This document shows, in pieces, positions 20,561 through 32,215 of a stretch of 64,000 bases of DNA (the stretch's first letter is position 1; each line of letters starts with the position of its first letter). Source of the DNA: Cavia porcellus. Its lineage: Eukaryota > Chordata > Mammalia > Rodentia > Caviidae. The stretch is taken from assembly GCF_034190915.1 (NCBI RefSeq), contig NW_026947489.1, positions 58,466,001-58,530,000 on the forward strand. The letters are read 5' to 3'. Position numbers and translations under genes: made by a program. The notes under the pieces were generated by a model. That model did not search any database and was not told where the DNA came from. It saw only the letters and a program-made list of their open reading frames with translations.

Positions 20561-23189
20561 CTGCTACAAAGACTTTGCTTTGTAGTTGCTGGGACTTCAG
20601 GGCAGACTGCTCCTGCGGAATCTGAAACACAACTAGAGCCTCAGATAAGCTAGAAAAGGCAGGGTAAGCAGCTGTGGGAGGACCAAAATGCCGTCAGCCA
20701 CGCTCACTGGCTTGGGATTTCACCCTGACCCTCGCACAGGGGTTGGGGTCCTACAGGAGAAGAGGGGCATACTCAGATTGGACAATTGAGACTTCATGGG
20801 ACTGCTTACAACTTTCTGGACAGGGAAAAGGGGGCCACAGGACAAAGATCAGTTGGCACCCTCAGATCTGAGGGTCAAGGAAGAGGAGATTCCTGGAGCC
20901 AGGGACTTGGGACCTCTTCAGAGAAAGCCACTTTAGGGAAGCAACAGCCATTGGGCAGAGGACATATGAGGTATAATGAGAAGCTACAGTGAATGTTTAA
21001 ATAAAAAAAATGTGTTACAGTAAAAGGCATGTTGCTGTGACTCTCTCTTGAAATGTTTCCCCTCACTACAAACACATCCACACGTTCTTGCCCTTTTCTG
21101 AAGCAGTTCTGGAAGTCCTCTTCCTGCATGTCTTTTCCTGGCTGCCTTGCTGTCTTGAATCAGTTCAAAATGTTTGCATTAGTTTCTGTCACATAAAAAC
21201 ACGACATTGTATCCTCATCTACTTTATTCACTGGATCAGCACTGTGTGACTTCAGGCTCTTCCTCAAAGTCAAAATAACTATGAAAGGGAAACGTTTTGA
21301 AGGTTACAGACACATGGATAGCTGCTCTGGCACAGACCCCTGAGGTTCCCCAGGGCATCAGACCCACCCTCTACATCAGAAAGTGCTTCTCTGTTGACAC
21401 ACTTCTGTTCTGCTCCCTGCATTGGACCTCCTAGGGCGCAGCTCTGCCCCCATACATACATCCTGGTGGCCTTGACTGGTCTTCAAGGTTGCTTTGTTCT
21501 GGGATGCTCTTCAGAGCCCCTGTGGGAAATGGAAAGTGGCCTTCCTTTCTCCTTATCAGTCAGTCCTTGGACATACCCTACTGTCACCCCAAGGAGAGGG
21601 AAAGGCTTTGTGCAGGTGGCTGTCTTTACCTAAGGGCAGGCTTTGCAGAGGAGGGCTTGGCTGCTTGCACCCTTCAGTGTGGGAATGAACACCTCAGCCC
21701 TGTAGAAGGGAACCTGGGTTCTGATCCACTTTTCTGTTAGTATAGACAATGTGGGAAACAGACAAACAACCCCTTCTACCATAACCTAGAGAGAGAGAGA
21801 GAGAGAAAGTTTTGTGTACTTTGCCTATCATCTTTCCCATGTGTATACTTTACAGAAAGAAAGTTTTGTCATGCAGACTTGTTTCATCTGCCAAGCAAGT
21901 CACCTGCTGTTTACTGTCAGTCACGGTCACTCTTGCTGGTGATACTACCCTTGAACACTCACCTTCATCCTGGTTAGGCTTCAGGGAAATGCAAACAGGA
22001 GCCTGGAGGATGGGAGAAGGGCAGAGGCCAGGTATCCCAATTCTGGCTCAAGTATGGTCCAGCTCCCTCCCATGGTCCACCTTGGGCACAGCTCTTCCCA
22101 CTCCAGCCCTGGTCCCAGGGAACTGTCTCTCTCATGGATGCAGCATCTGTCTGCTGCTGTTGATTCCTGGGGTCACCTCTCCACTCCCTACATAACAGCC
22201 AGGAGATGGTTTTGCTGATGGCATGGGGACCTGGGTGGAGGGAGAGAATAGGGAGAGGAGAAGAAGCATTAAGACATGGTGTGGGTTTATTCTGTATCAC
22301 AATCTTGTACTCAAAGCAAGACACGGGGGAGACAGAATTGTTGAAAACTCATTTCTTGTATTAAATGTCTTTCATCTAAAATATTCAGAGTGGTGTTAAC
22401 CCACCATTTAGTTTTGGATACTGAGATTGTTTCCAGTTGTTTTTCCCTAGGACCTCTGAGCTGTGACCATCCTTGTTACTAAATCTCTGTGCATGCCTGC
22501 GATAGCTTTTAGAGCTGAATTCCCAGAGGCAGGGAAAGCTCTTGTTCATCTGTTCTAGAAAGGTTTGTTAGCTTGTGGCTAATCTTTTCTTGGTCACTGG
22601 TTTCAGCCCTCGGTTGGACCTCCAGTGCCTGGTTCTCTGATTTGCAGCATTGTCTGCTGTGGACAGTGCCCCACAATGTGTATGGGATCTTGGTGCCTGG
22701 CTGTGCATAACCCGAACAGCTGTTCCCAGTCACCCTACTGAGGCAAATCATCGAGGCCCACGGAGGCCCATGAGAACTGGCCCTGCCCATAGCTGGCAGC
22801 GGCAAAATCACGAGTGCCAACTAGCTTGGGCTGCTGCTGCTGCTGCTCTGGCTGCCATGCTTGTGTGTGCATTTCTTCCTTTGCCACTTCCCGATTGTCC
22901 AAATCCTGACTGTGCCTCTGGTCCTCTTCTTCTGAGATGCTTTCCTGACTGTAGCTTGACCTTTCTTACAGACGCAGTGAATAACCTGCTTCTTTCACTG
23001 GGGTGGGGAAGATTCTCCCCAAGAGAGCCAGTACCTCTTTCATCTCCATTCCTCTCTTTCTGTCTGTTCCTTAACTTTCTCACTGTGCCTCTGAGAGTTC
23101 AGATGAAGTCTTCATGGCTTCTCAAATCACAGACATGATGACTCTTAAATGCTTCTAGTTAAAAGATGCTTTTGAGGTATTGGGAATTG
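20561..23189. other. Unique DNA, no gene seen
   Basis: About 2.6 kb without a nameable repeat. It holds a short GA run (21790-21806), a CTG run (22830-22847) and several chance frames, the longest 22650-23138 (162 codons, plus), whose middle is a CTG-coded alanine run. No splice-bounded exon is convincing. Confidence 0.5.
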
Positions 23190-23204
23190 AAAAGACACAT
23201 TTTT

Positions 23205-23231
23205 AGTAAATGTGCTGCCGAAGCGAGCACT
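23205..23231 (-). pseudogene. Tailless U6 snRNA 5'-end retropseudogene
   Basis: On the minus strand the 27 nt begin with GTGCTCGCTTCGGCAGCAC, identical to the first 19 nt of U6 spliceosomal RNA. ATTTACT follows (U6 has ATATACT). The fragment is flanked by a 15 bp direct repeat, AAAAGACACATTTTT (23190-23204) and AAAAGGCACATTTTT (23232-23246). The junction has the TTAAAA-type sequence that L1 endonuclease prefers. It is a truncated U6 copy with no poly(A), so no function is expected. Confidence 0.85.
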
Positions 23232-23249
23232 AAAAGGCACATTTTTTAA

Positions 23250-24085
23250 GGCGATCTTTTTGGAAACATTTTTATTGAGCTATAATTCACATAAATTAAG
23301 GCCCACAAATTTAGGATATCCAATTGAATGGTTTTTAGGAGGCACACAGAGTTGTGTAACTACCACCAAGATCTGTTTAGAACATTTCATCCCCCTGAAG
23401 AAATGCTATACCTATACCCATACCCGTAGAAATGCTATGCTCCACACCCTCCTCTGCTACTCAAGACCAAGGAAGTCTATGTCTATACACTTCTCTGTTA
23501 TGGGGATTTAGTATAAAACGAATTGTCATGTGTGGTCTGTTGGCTTCTTTCACTTAGCATAATACTTTAAAGATTATTTGTGCAGCTGTACACCTCATTC
23601 ATGGAGTTACACATTTCAGTACTTTATTCTTTTCTTATTGCCAAACATTATTCCGCTGGAAAGACAGGACTACTTTTTGAATTCATTCATCTGATGCAGT
23701 TTGGATTGGTTTTGGCTATGGGGAATGCAGCAGTTATGTGCACGTTTTTGTGTGGGTAAATATTTTCATTTATCTTGGGTATATTCTGAAGGATAGAATT
23801 TCTGGGTGAGATGGAAACCTGGTATTCAACATTTTGATGAATTTTCAAAAATATTTTTATAAAACAATTCACCGTTTTATACTCCCTTCAGTATGAGGGT
23901 TCTCATTTTATACGTCCTCACCAACACTTGTATTCTGTCTTTTGGAATTTTGCTTAATGAAGAGAGGTGATGTTTCAACATGGTTGTGATTTCCATGCCC
24001 TAATATTGGAAAATCTTTTCAAATTCTTATTGATCATATTTATATATTTTGAAGAAAAATATCTATTCATATCTTTTACCAATTT
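23250..24085 (-). mobile_element. Old L1M-type element, ORF2 end/3' part
   Basis: The plus strand reads 'catttttattgagctataat', 'gtgtaactaccaccaagatc', 'ggcttctttcacttagcata', 'ggttttggctatggggaatg' and 'cctcaccaacacttgtattc', the reverse complement of an ancient L1M/L1ME 3' portion. It is about 830 bp, all non-coding. Confidence 0.8.
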
Positions 24086-24699
24086 TCAAAGTTAGACTTG
24101 CAATGGTTGTTTTAAAAAATAATTCTCCCTAATGAAGTGGTTTCCTTTTTCTGGGAGAAGAATTGCTGTCTCTTCAAGTTATTCCATAATTTGGCCTCCA
24201 AATCCCACTAAAATATTTTTTTGCCAACTGCCTGCATCAGTGTGTGAACTGCATATCACCCATTTTTACCTGGAGGAAATTTTAGCTCTGCTTATCTTTA
24301 TTTGCGACACATTCTGCTGAGTCCCCTGATCTAACACACTTGGGAGGCTGCCTTTTGGTCTGCAGGAAGAGCATGCACAGGAGAGCACAGTTCTTGCTTT
24401 GTGAATACTCAGCTCCACAATTTGTGCATTTTGTTAGCCAATGCTTTTGTACCCACAGTCCCGCAATAGATTTAAATCCTCACCTTAGTTCTCAGGGTTT
24501 TGCTATTTCCCATGACTGGCATCTGTTATTTGGAATGGCCATTTTCTCCCCCACCAAGATAAGAAACTTTTGTGGAGGTTGCAGAATTTCCAAAGCTCTT
24601 AGGTCAAGAAAAGCTGAACAAGGTAGGAGAAGAAATGCTTTCCAGGCTTAGGAATATGATGTTTGTCTATTACAATGGTGGCTATAATATATCTCAAGG
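24086..24699. other. Unique DNA, no gene seen
   Basis: No repeat or exon is recognised. Confidence 0.5.
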
Positions 24700-24820
24700 T
24701 TGGATTTGGAGCAGATTTATCTGGAAGACTTGATAAAAAGCTGGTTCCTGGTTCTAATCCTCACAGTCTTTAAGCATACCTGCTATGAACTCAGCCATCC
24801 ACATTTTTCATAAGGGCCTT
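24700..24820 (+). mobile_element. MER5-like DNA transposon relic
   Basis: 'gcagatttatctggaagact', 'tgataaaaagctggttcctg', 'tcttaagcat' and 'catttttcataagggcc' follow the layout of MER5-type hAT MITEs on the plus strand. It is strongly diverged. Confidence 0.45.
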
Positions 24821-25985
24821 ATAAAATCTTGGTATCCAACTCTGCATATTCTGTGACAGTAATTTTCAGAGCTGCATCTTGAATACTTTTATGAAGGAAA
24901 CTGATGTTCAGTGTGACCTCTCCCTGCTGGACTACTTCTTTTCACTGAAAATTGCATCGGACAGTAAAGCTGATGCAACATACTAGAGTCTAAAATGGAA
25001 ATTAATAATTCTATTCAATAACTCAATTCATCGATTCCACAATGGACTAAGTATTTTAGTAAGTGTTAATAGTTTTTGTTGTGTTGGTTGAAAATTCGGA
25101 ACTCTATACCCTTGTCCAATAACTGGGACCAGTATTGATAGGATTCTTGTTGGATCAATGTAGCTGTGAATGCCCCTTGTGTGGTAGCTCAGCTTTATGC
25201 TGAGGGTTTCAAGCCACAGGAAAAATGATTTGAAAGAATGAAATCACTCAAGGAAGTATAATTAAGAAGAAAGTTTTGAATTATATTCATTGATTTTTCA
25301 AACTTGGCTTCTGTTAGAGTAAAAATCGGTTTTAAGTATTTTTGAAAAAGGATTAGGAAGGATTTGCATTTGTTTAATGTGAACAAAAATTCTGCAAGTT
25401 GCCTGAAATGTCACCATTATAAACTTAATCCTTTAATTTAAACTGCAGTCTCTGGTGTGTCTGTCACAGTATAAGTGCTGTTCGGTATCAGTCTGATATT
25501 TTAGAGATAATGCGACAGAGTGGAAAGATTATTGTGGTTAAAGTGGAAAGATAGGTTGTTATTAACTTTGTGATCTTGGCCAAGTCCTCTGACCTTGCCT
25601 CATGAGCTCAGAGTGCAGCTGAGAACTGATCAGGACAGAGAAGCGTCAAACAGTCTTTCTTCTTAGCCATTTCTCTCCACAGCCTCAACAAAAGCAAATT
25701 CACTGTTGGACAACAGAAGTGTCAAAGTTCCCAGAAAAAGGGGTGCCTGGCTGGTTTTCAAGAGCTGCCCTTGATGGGATGGGATGCCCGGTGGGTCAAT
25801 GTAGGACAGTGACGTCAGGAGCGCTCAGAGACAGACACCAGGTATGGAGTTGTTTAGCAGGGATACTGTCCACAGTGACATCGTGGAAGGAAGGAGGCAG
25901 GGTGATCAGCGGCCACACTGGCATGGACATAGCCTCCATAGGGCCTCAGCCAGATCCTGGGCCCAGTGGGACCCAGAGCATTTTC
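24821..25985. other. Mostly unique DNA, weak MIR relic
   Basis: At about 25530-25620 'ttaactttgtgatcttggcc' and 'aagtcctctgaccttgcctc' resemble the MIR core ('tgtgaccttgggcaagtc'). Otherwise nothing is recognised. Confidence 0.4.
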
Positions 25986-26091
25986 TTTCTTTCTTTTTTT
26001 TTTTTTTTTTTTTATCGGTACCAGGGATTGAACTCACGACCACTTGCTTGCAAGGCAGGTGCTTATGCCACTGAGCTAAATCCCCAGCCCA
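25985..26091 (-). mobile_element. ID-type SINE with target duplication
   Basis: On the plus strand a T-run is followed by 'atcggtaccagggattgaac', 'acttgcttgcaaggcaggtg' and 'ctgagctaaatccccagccc'. A 14 bp repeat ACCCAGAGCATTTT (25971-25984 and 26092-26105) flanks it exactly. It is a young-looking copy. Confidence 0.92.
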
Positions 26092-26105
26092 ACCCAGAGC
26101 ATTTT

Positions 26106-27040
26106 CAAGGTGGCCTCTGAAAAAGATACTACGCCCATACTATCTTTCCTCCACAGTCTTCTCTCTCCTCCAAGACAGCTCTCTTGTGGTCTGGGGTGAA
26201 GAGCAGTCATCATCATCTTCATTTGCAGCTGACTTACAAGGAGAGTGGAGGCTAAGAAATGCCAGGCAGCATCCTTTGGAATGCTGGAGGATGGGTTCTT
26301 CAGTCTGGAGGGTGGGCTCTGAGGCCCATCATGGCAGATATCATTCCTGCTCTGTCTCTGCCATTTTCTGAGCCTTTATTTTCAGGGAAAGTGGGCATTT
26401 GGGCAGGGTTATTAATGATGGCAAACCTTGTAGAGCTTTCAGTGATACAAATAGCTTGCAGCAGAACGTGGGCCATAAGTTCACTGCCCCTGGGTTAGGT
26501 GCTCCAAAAAACATCTGAAAGAATCCTGCAGATGTAAGGTAGGAAGCTACCCACAGGCTGTACCATTCCTGGAAGTCCTTAGAGGAGTGAGTGGCTTATG
26601 TGCAAATCCTTGCTGCCTTGGCTGATGCTGTGGCATGGTCCAAGCTCACCGGTGTTTGCGTCCTTTAGCTGCTGCTGATGGCTGCCGCATTTCATTACCA
26701 TTCGGCTGCTTGCAGGTGTTTTTGTGATGCAGTTTGAGCCATGTAATCCCCAGAACAAATGAGCCATTTTGAATATTGTGAGATGTGTAATTCAATTGAA
26801 TATGAGCCATGGAATAATTGAGTTTAAAGAAACAAGGACCTAGGCATTTGGTCTGAGCAATCTGTCAGGTAAAGCATCTGCTGGCTGGGGGTCTTCTTCC
26901 TGCTCACGCAGTCTTGGCACACTCACCTGCCACCTCACTCATGCTGTCCCTGCCTGCTAACGTGTCCCTCATAGGACCTGAGGCAAAGAAATTCGCGTGA
27001 GGACTATAAATACAAGTGCTAACATGAGGAAAGAACATAT
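26106..27040. other. Unique DNA, no gene seen
   Basis: No gene or repeat is called. Short frames at 26186-26498 overlap each other without any domain. Confidence 0.5.
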
Positions 27041-27087
27041 GATACTGAAATTATTTTTCTTAATTTCAAAATTTTTTGTTATTCTAT

Positions 27088-27191
27088 TTTTTTTTTGTCT
27101 TTTTTCTTTTTATCAGTACCAGGGATTGAACTCACGACTGCCTGCTTGCAAGGCAGGCGCTTATGCCACTGAGCTAAGTCCCCAGCCCCGC
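27088..27191 (-). mobile_element. ID-type SINE with target duplication
   Basis: Plus-strand text 'tatcagtaccagggattgaa', 'ctgcttgcaaggcaggcgct' and 'gctaagtccccagcccc', with an 8 bp TATTCTAT repeat on both sides (27080-27087, 27192-27199). Confidence 0.88.
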
Positions 27192-27368
27192 TATTCTATG
27201 TTTTGTCATACATAATGACTGCATTCAGTGTGGGAAGTCGGCACATCTTAATTCTTTTTCCTTTAATCCTTAATTCTTTTTCCTAACAAATCTTAATTCT
27301 TTTTCCTTTCCCTCCCTCCATGTCTAAATCCCCTTCCTATTTGCAAAAGGTCTATCTCCTTGTTTCTT

Positions 27369-28143
27369 TCTTTAAATCTTTTTAATAATTTTATTTTAAA
27401 GAGGATAGAACCAAGGAAAATAAAACAGAATGGAACCAATCAAAACAAAGCAGTGTAAATGGTACAGGATTTCAAAATGATACAAAATCAACAATAGTTA
27501 CCATAATGCCTCTTATTGTCTTCAAAATAGCTGCAGATACCTTCATACATTGTAAAAATCAAACAGAACAGAACAGAATAGAACCAATAAAAACAAAACA
27601 ATGAATGCAACGAATTACTTCAAAATATGACAATTGTAAATCCAAAATGGCTACCATAATATATCTAGCTATTTTTGAAATAGCTGCCCATGCCATTGAA
27701 TATAATAAAATCAAACAAAACAAAATAAAATAAAACCCAACCCAACCCAACAAAACAATGAAAGTGATACAGGACTTTGAAACAAGATGATAGGGAATTA
27801 ACAATGGCTACCACCTTTAGAAGGAGAGCCCCCATAGATGCCACACTACCTACCATTATCTCTGAATAGGTAGTTGCTTCCTGGAGGCAGAAGGGACTGG
27901 CTCTTCTTCCTTGCCAGCCCATATGCTGGAAGGGACTGGGATCTGGCTGTCCCTTGGCCAGCAGCAGCCCATGCATGGCACTGGTTCACAGGATGGGCTT
28001 GGTTCTTGGTGAATCTCTGTTCTCTTCCCTTGTTGTCTGAAAATGGTGTTTACTGACAGGGAAAGGCGGGAGTCTAGTGGTCCCCTGCCAGCGATGGCAG
28101 GCACTGGACCACAGGGAGGGCTTCTTTCTTGGTGTACCTCCCC
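27369..28143 (-). mobile_element. Mini-L1: promoter-like monomers joined to 3' units
   Basis: A 775 bp insertion with a 7 bp GTTTCTT duplication (27362-27368, 28144-28150). On the minus strand it starts with two tandem ~123 bp monomers (compare 'ggcactggttcacaggatgg' at 27977 and 'ggcactggaccacagggagg' at 28100). It then goes directly into three ~150 bp 3' units ('ggttaccataatgcc'-type words at 27497, 27649 and 27806), and ends in an AATAAA-containing tail near 27400. Neither ORF1 nor ORF2 is present. Either it is internally deleted or it belongs to a non-autonomous family. Confidence 0.65.
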
Positions 28144-28440
28144 GTTTCTTATCTATCTTTTATTTTCCCTTTTAATTTATTTATACTTTGGGTTTCTCAT
28201 ATAAAAGAAACCATTTAAGCTTGAGTGTCTGATTTATTTCATTTAACATTACAGTCTCAGGGTCCATCAATTTTCCCACAGATGATTCACGTTTATTTTT
28301 CTTTATGGCACAATAGTCTCTATTGTGTATAAATACTACATTTTCTTTGCCCACTCATTTGTTTCCAAGATTTAGCAATTAGGAATTGTGGTAGCAAAAT
28401 TATTTTGTCCTCTTATTTTCTTACTATATAGCTTCAGCCA

Positions 28441-29944
28441 GAAATGACAATTCTTTTTGGCAATACACATGTACCTTCGATTTTTTGGTGTCCATATTTA
28501 AATGGAACTCATTAGAATGCTTTTAATTACTTCCAGGTCATCCCCTGAGTCTGAGGTCATGTGTGCTGGCAGGGGAGGTGTGTGACAGGTGCTGGAGGGG
28601 AGGCTCTGAGGCTGGAAAGGGGCCTTGTGGCTCAGTCCCTTATGAAACAGAGAGAAGGGCTTCCATCTCTGGATGCACTGATCCTGTTGGACTAGAGCCT
28701 TGCCAGGCTTTTTGGGGCCTGTCTCTGTCCTCCTGGGCTGCACTGTGGCCCTCTGAAGTCATGTGTAGTGAATAGTATTCACTACTGCTGTTTCCTTCCT
28801 GAGTTGGGGGCAAACTGTCCCTCAGTTGTGCTCTGAGTCAGCCTCATAGCTGCCACTCATACTCCAGATCTCTTGCCCACTGCAGATTCCTGCTTCACTG
28901 ATGGGCTAACCTGGTCAGAAACTGAACTTATACTGAGATACATGTACCTCTGAAGTCTGCAGATGGGGAAAGCATCTTCTGATGAGTTCCAATGTGTCCC
29001 CTCAAGTAGCTTAAAAGTGGTTTCTTCATAATCCTGGTCTCTTTTTCAGGCTTTCCATCTCACATCTCCAGGGGAAAGAGGTAGAACATATTTGTTTACC
29101 CCATTTTTGCAGATGAAAATACTGAACTGGAATGAATCAAGCAACAGAACATCCAGGAGTAGGGGAATGGTTAACACATGGCATATCTATGCAATGAAAT
29201 ATTTTAATGCCATTAACTAAGTTGCCAAACAAATCCTTAATGATCATTATGATATAGGCAGATGCTAATGAAATGACATTGAGCAATAAGCAAGAGGGAC
29301 TATGGTGGCATTTCACGATTTAGTACTCATGGCGTCAGCTCTTCACGAATGGCCCCAGGGTCCAGTGCATGCTTTGCTATCCCTGAATAATGGCTGCATC
29401 TGTCCCCTGGATATAGGAGACACTCAGGCCGAGCTGGCCAGCAACTGTGTCCGCACATTCCTGGGGCCACACAGTCTGTTTTCTCTTTTCAAATATTTAT
29501 TCTTGGCTCTCAGTGATGAATTCCATTTATTTGTAAAATGTGGCCCCCAGTAAATATCAACAGCTTATGTTGTCAAGGGAAATAAAGAGAAATGAAACAC
29601 TCAAAAAAGGCCAGTTCTTAGATGATTTAACCAAAACCTCAAAAGTGCAGAATGCCAAGTTCAGTAATGACTTCACAGCATGATGTGATGGGACCACACG
29701 CTTTCTGTACCTGAACAACTCTGAGTAATTTGAAAAACTGCTCCATTGTGGGAAGGCAAAGCTTGTTCAGGGGAAGGGGACTTGGATGATATACGTTAAG
29801 TTGATTAGCTGGAGATGTGCACAAAATCGTCCTTGCACATGAAATAGGACTGCTTTGTTAGAGTCCCAGGGGTCTTTACAAGTAATCCTGTGAAGCTGTA
29901 GGTAACAGTGACACTATTCAGCTGATTATTTATCATGAGTGTGG
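28441..29944. other. Mostly unique DNA, weak LINE relic
   Basis: At about 29150-29230 'aacatccaggagtaggggaa', 'tggttaacacatggcatatc' and 'tatgcaatgaaatattttaa' resemble an old LINE-type repeat. Nothing else is recognised. Confidence 0.4.
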
Positions 29945-30243
29945 AATTTCATCTTAATTGTCAACTTGATTTGTTTGAGAGCCACCGAGGTGTTTAGTAA
30001 AGCACACTTCTGGGTGGGGCATGCAGGGGTGACCTTGGGCTTTGTATCTGGTACCTGCCCCTTCCTCTTTGGCTTTTTCCCTATCTCTCTGGTTCTCAGC
30101 TGCCATGAGGTAAGCAGCCTTCTTCCATCATGCCCTCCACCATGATGTTTCTGCTTTGGAATCAGCTGGCCGTGGACTGAAACCTCTGAAACCATGAGCT
30201 AAGATAAACTTTTTATGCTCTAAGTTGACAGTCTTAGTGACAT
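29945..30243 (+). mobile_element. MaLR-like LTR
   Basis: 'catcttaattgtcaacttga' and, near its end, 'gtggactgaaacctctgaaa', 'ccatgagctaagataaactt' follow the 3' half of rodent MaLR LTRs, with an AATAAA-like 'agataaac' signal. It is followed directly by a minus-strand LTR. Confidence 0.6.
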
Positions 30244-30690
30244 TTTTCATTGCTGAGAAAAAAATCCCCAACGTCCAAAATTAAAGGTGGAAAGCTTCAT
30301 TTTGGCTACAGTTTGTGGAGGTTTCAGTCCATAGCTGACTGGCTCCAAGGCAAGATGGCGTGGTAGAGAGGCGCTGCAGAGCTAACGGGAGGCCACAGTA
30401 GAAAAGCAGCAAAATAACTGCAGCAGCAGCAGCAGGTGATGGTGGCAACCCTTTTTCTGTTCCTTATATTCCATCCAGGCTACCTGCCCTTAGTGCAGGC
30501 AGCACTCACACAGGGTGGGCACCCTTAATCCTGGCATCACATCCTCAATCCCAGCATCACATCTTTATCCTAGCATGAGATACCCTAGACCCAGCACCTC
30601 TGAAAACGTCCACCTACGACAGCATGAGGCTTTGGGGGAACATCTAGATGTGAGCCATACTATATTGTCTTTCTCAGATATTTGGTCACA
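30244..30690 (-). mobile_element. MaLR-like LTR
   Basis: 'tggctacagtttgtggaggt', 'ttcagtccatagctgactgg' and 'ctccaaggcaagatggcgtg' parallel the minus-strand LTRs at 9460 and 10826 ('agtctataatcagctggcta'). A (CAG)5 run lies at 30419-30435. It sits back to back with the plus-strand LTR on its left. Confidence 0.55.
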
Positions 30691-31344
30691 GTCTTGAAAA
30701 TTCAACTAATACAATAAGGAAGTAGAAGGGAGGTCCTGGTGTTTTTTATGGGACAGAAGGACTCCTGAAGGATCCTGGGGAGACACATTTGCAGGGCAGA
30801 CCACTCAAAAGGCTGTGGAAAAGATGGCAAGGCCACTGAGGCCAAGGACTCTTCATTTTGGAGCAGTGGGGAACTATTTTTCATTGAAGTCCTAAATATT
30901 AAAGGAAAACACTACTTGAACTTTCACACTTATTTTATCAGAGTGCTATTTGTGAATTTGGGGACTGGTGATTTGTATTTTTTCATGAGAGTTAATTTTA
31001 ATGTTCTCCAGTGATTTGTTAGTGTTTAACTTATCTCTGTAAAATGCACACGTGCACATAGACAAGTACACAGAAAGATTAAGGAAGATAAGTGAAGGGG
31101 GAGACAAAAAAGAGATGAAAGAAATTCACAAAGGTGAATTCAAGGAGAGTTTTGCTTCTGATCAGGATGAAGCATCAAGTACTGGACTAACTTTACTATG
31201 TTTGCTGTGAGGCTGGACAGAGAGCCTAAGACAGCTGTTTCCAAATGTGAGCAGAACAGCTTGTGATCTGGGAAAGAAATAAAAGCCACAGAAAGTTCCA
31301 AGGTCTCATTGCTTCACAACCAGCATGGCTGTTGATCTGCAATG
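30691..31344. other. Unique DNA, no gene seen
   Basis: Ordinary AT-rich sequence without a recognised element. Confidence 0.5.
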
Positions 31345-31700
31345 CAGAAGAGTGTTATGGTTTGTGTCTGGGTGGCCCTCCATGCCTCATGTAGTCATGG
31401 AGGCAGCTGAATCTAGCGTTTGTGATTAGTTTGTTGTCTAGTGCTGGGATTAGCAGTGTGAGTGCTGCACCTGCCCAGGGCTGGAGCTGACATGGAATAT
31501 AAGGGAAGGAGATAGGTGTGTTTTCCGTTCCCCTTTGCCCTTTCACTCTTGTCACTTGCAGCCACCAGAACAGCTGCCCTCAGCCACACCACCTTGCCTT
31601 GGAACCAGCTGGATAGGGACTGAAACCTCCCAAAACTATAAGAAATAAACCTTTCCTTCCTTTATTTTGGGCATCAGATATTTTGTCTCAACAATGTCTG
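31345..31700 (+). mobile_element. MaLR solo LTR (MST/ORR1-like)
   Basis: It starts 'gtgttatggtttgtgtctgg' and ends 'aactataagaaataaacctt...ttttgtctcaacaatg', the classic start and polyadenylation end of MaLR LTRs. No internal region is next to it. Confidence 0.8.
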
Positions 31701-32042
31701 GAACCAAGACAGAGAGGGAGAAACCCAGGGTTTTTGCTGGTCAGCAGGGCAGAGGTAGGCATGTAGAGCTGCAGAGACTTGTGGGTTTTGTAAGGTGGAG
31801 GTCTGCAAAGGAAGGATCAATGCATTAAAAAAGCTTAGAAATCTGCACATGTCCACTGTCTGAGCTCTAAGCCATCCTTTCCCCCTGGTTGAGCAATGAA
31901 TAGTTCAGAGGGTCCTGGGTGTTCCACAAAGTTCCAGCCTCATTCATGGCTTGGACTGGCCAAAGCACAAGGACACATTGAGCTCTTAGGTCTTCTCCTA
32001 TCACCCTTCATGCCAGTAGCTCTGGAGTTGAGGCTGCTGAAG
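31701..32042. other. Unique DNA, no gene seen
   Basis: Nothing recognised. Confidence 0.5.
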
Positions 32043-32215
32043 ACCAGGGTTTCTCAGCTTTGGCACAGAGGGTGCCTTGGTCCTGTGGGGTCTTTGCTGG
32101 AGAGAGATCTGTCCTGTGCACTGTAGGCTATTTAGCAGTGTCCTGGTCTCTGCATGCCATGGAAGGAAGTGTGGGAAGAAACTGCCCTTAGTTGAAGACC
32201 TCTGCTGTGAGCTTT
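32043..32215 (-). mobile_element. hAT-Charlie MITE relic (MER20/MER5 group)
   Basis: 'accagggtttctcagctttg', 'ctgtcctgtgcactgtaggc', 'tatttagcagtgtcctggtc' and 'tctgcatgccatggaagg' match the layout of a common mammalian hAT MITE in reverse orientation. The exact subfamily is uncertain. Confidence 0.65.

Larger units (their letters stand above)
27041..28440 (-). mobile_element. Old L1 3' region, interrupted twice
   Basis: Pieces 27041-27087, 27192-27368 and 28144-28440 read together as the reverse complement of one old L1 ORF2 end/3' UTR: 'ttcctttccctccctccatg', 'tatttgcaaaaggtctatct', then 'atttatactttgggtttctc', 'tctattgtgtataaatac' and 'ctttgcccactcatttgttt'. Related copies lie at 38540-38965 and 51066-51276. 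An ID SINE and a mini-L1 have since inserted into it. Confidence 0.7.

Noticed and set aside
22650..23138. 162-codon frame with an alanine run
   Set aside because: The alanine run is a short CTG/GCT repeat. No conserved domain, and the frame crosses ordinary DNA.
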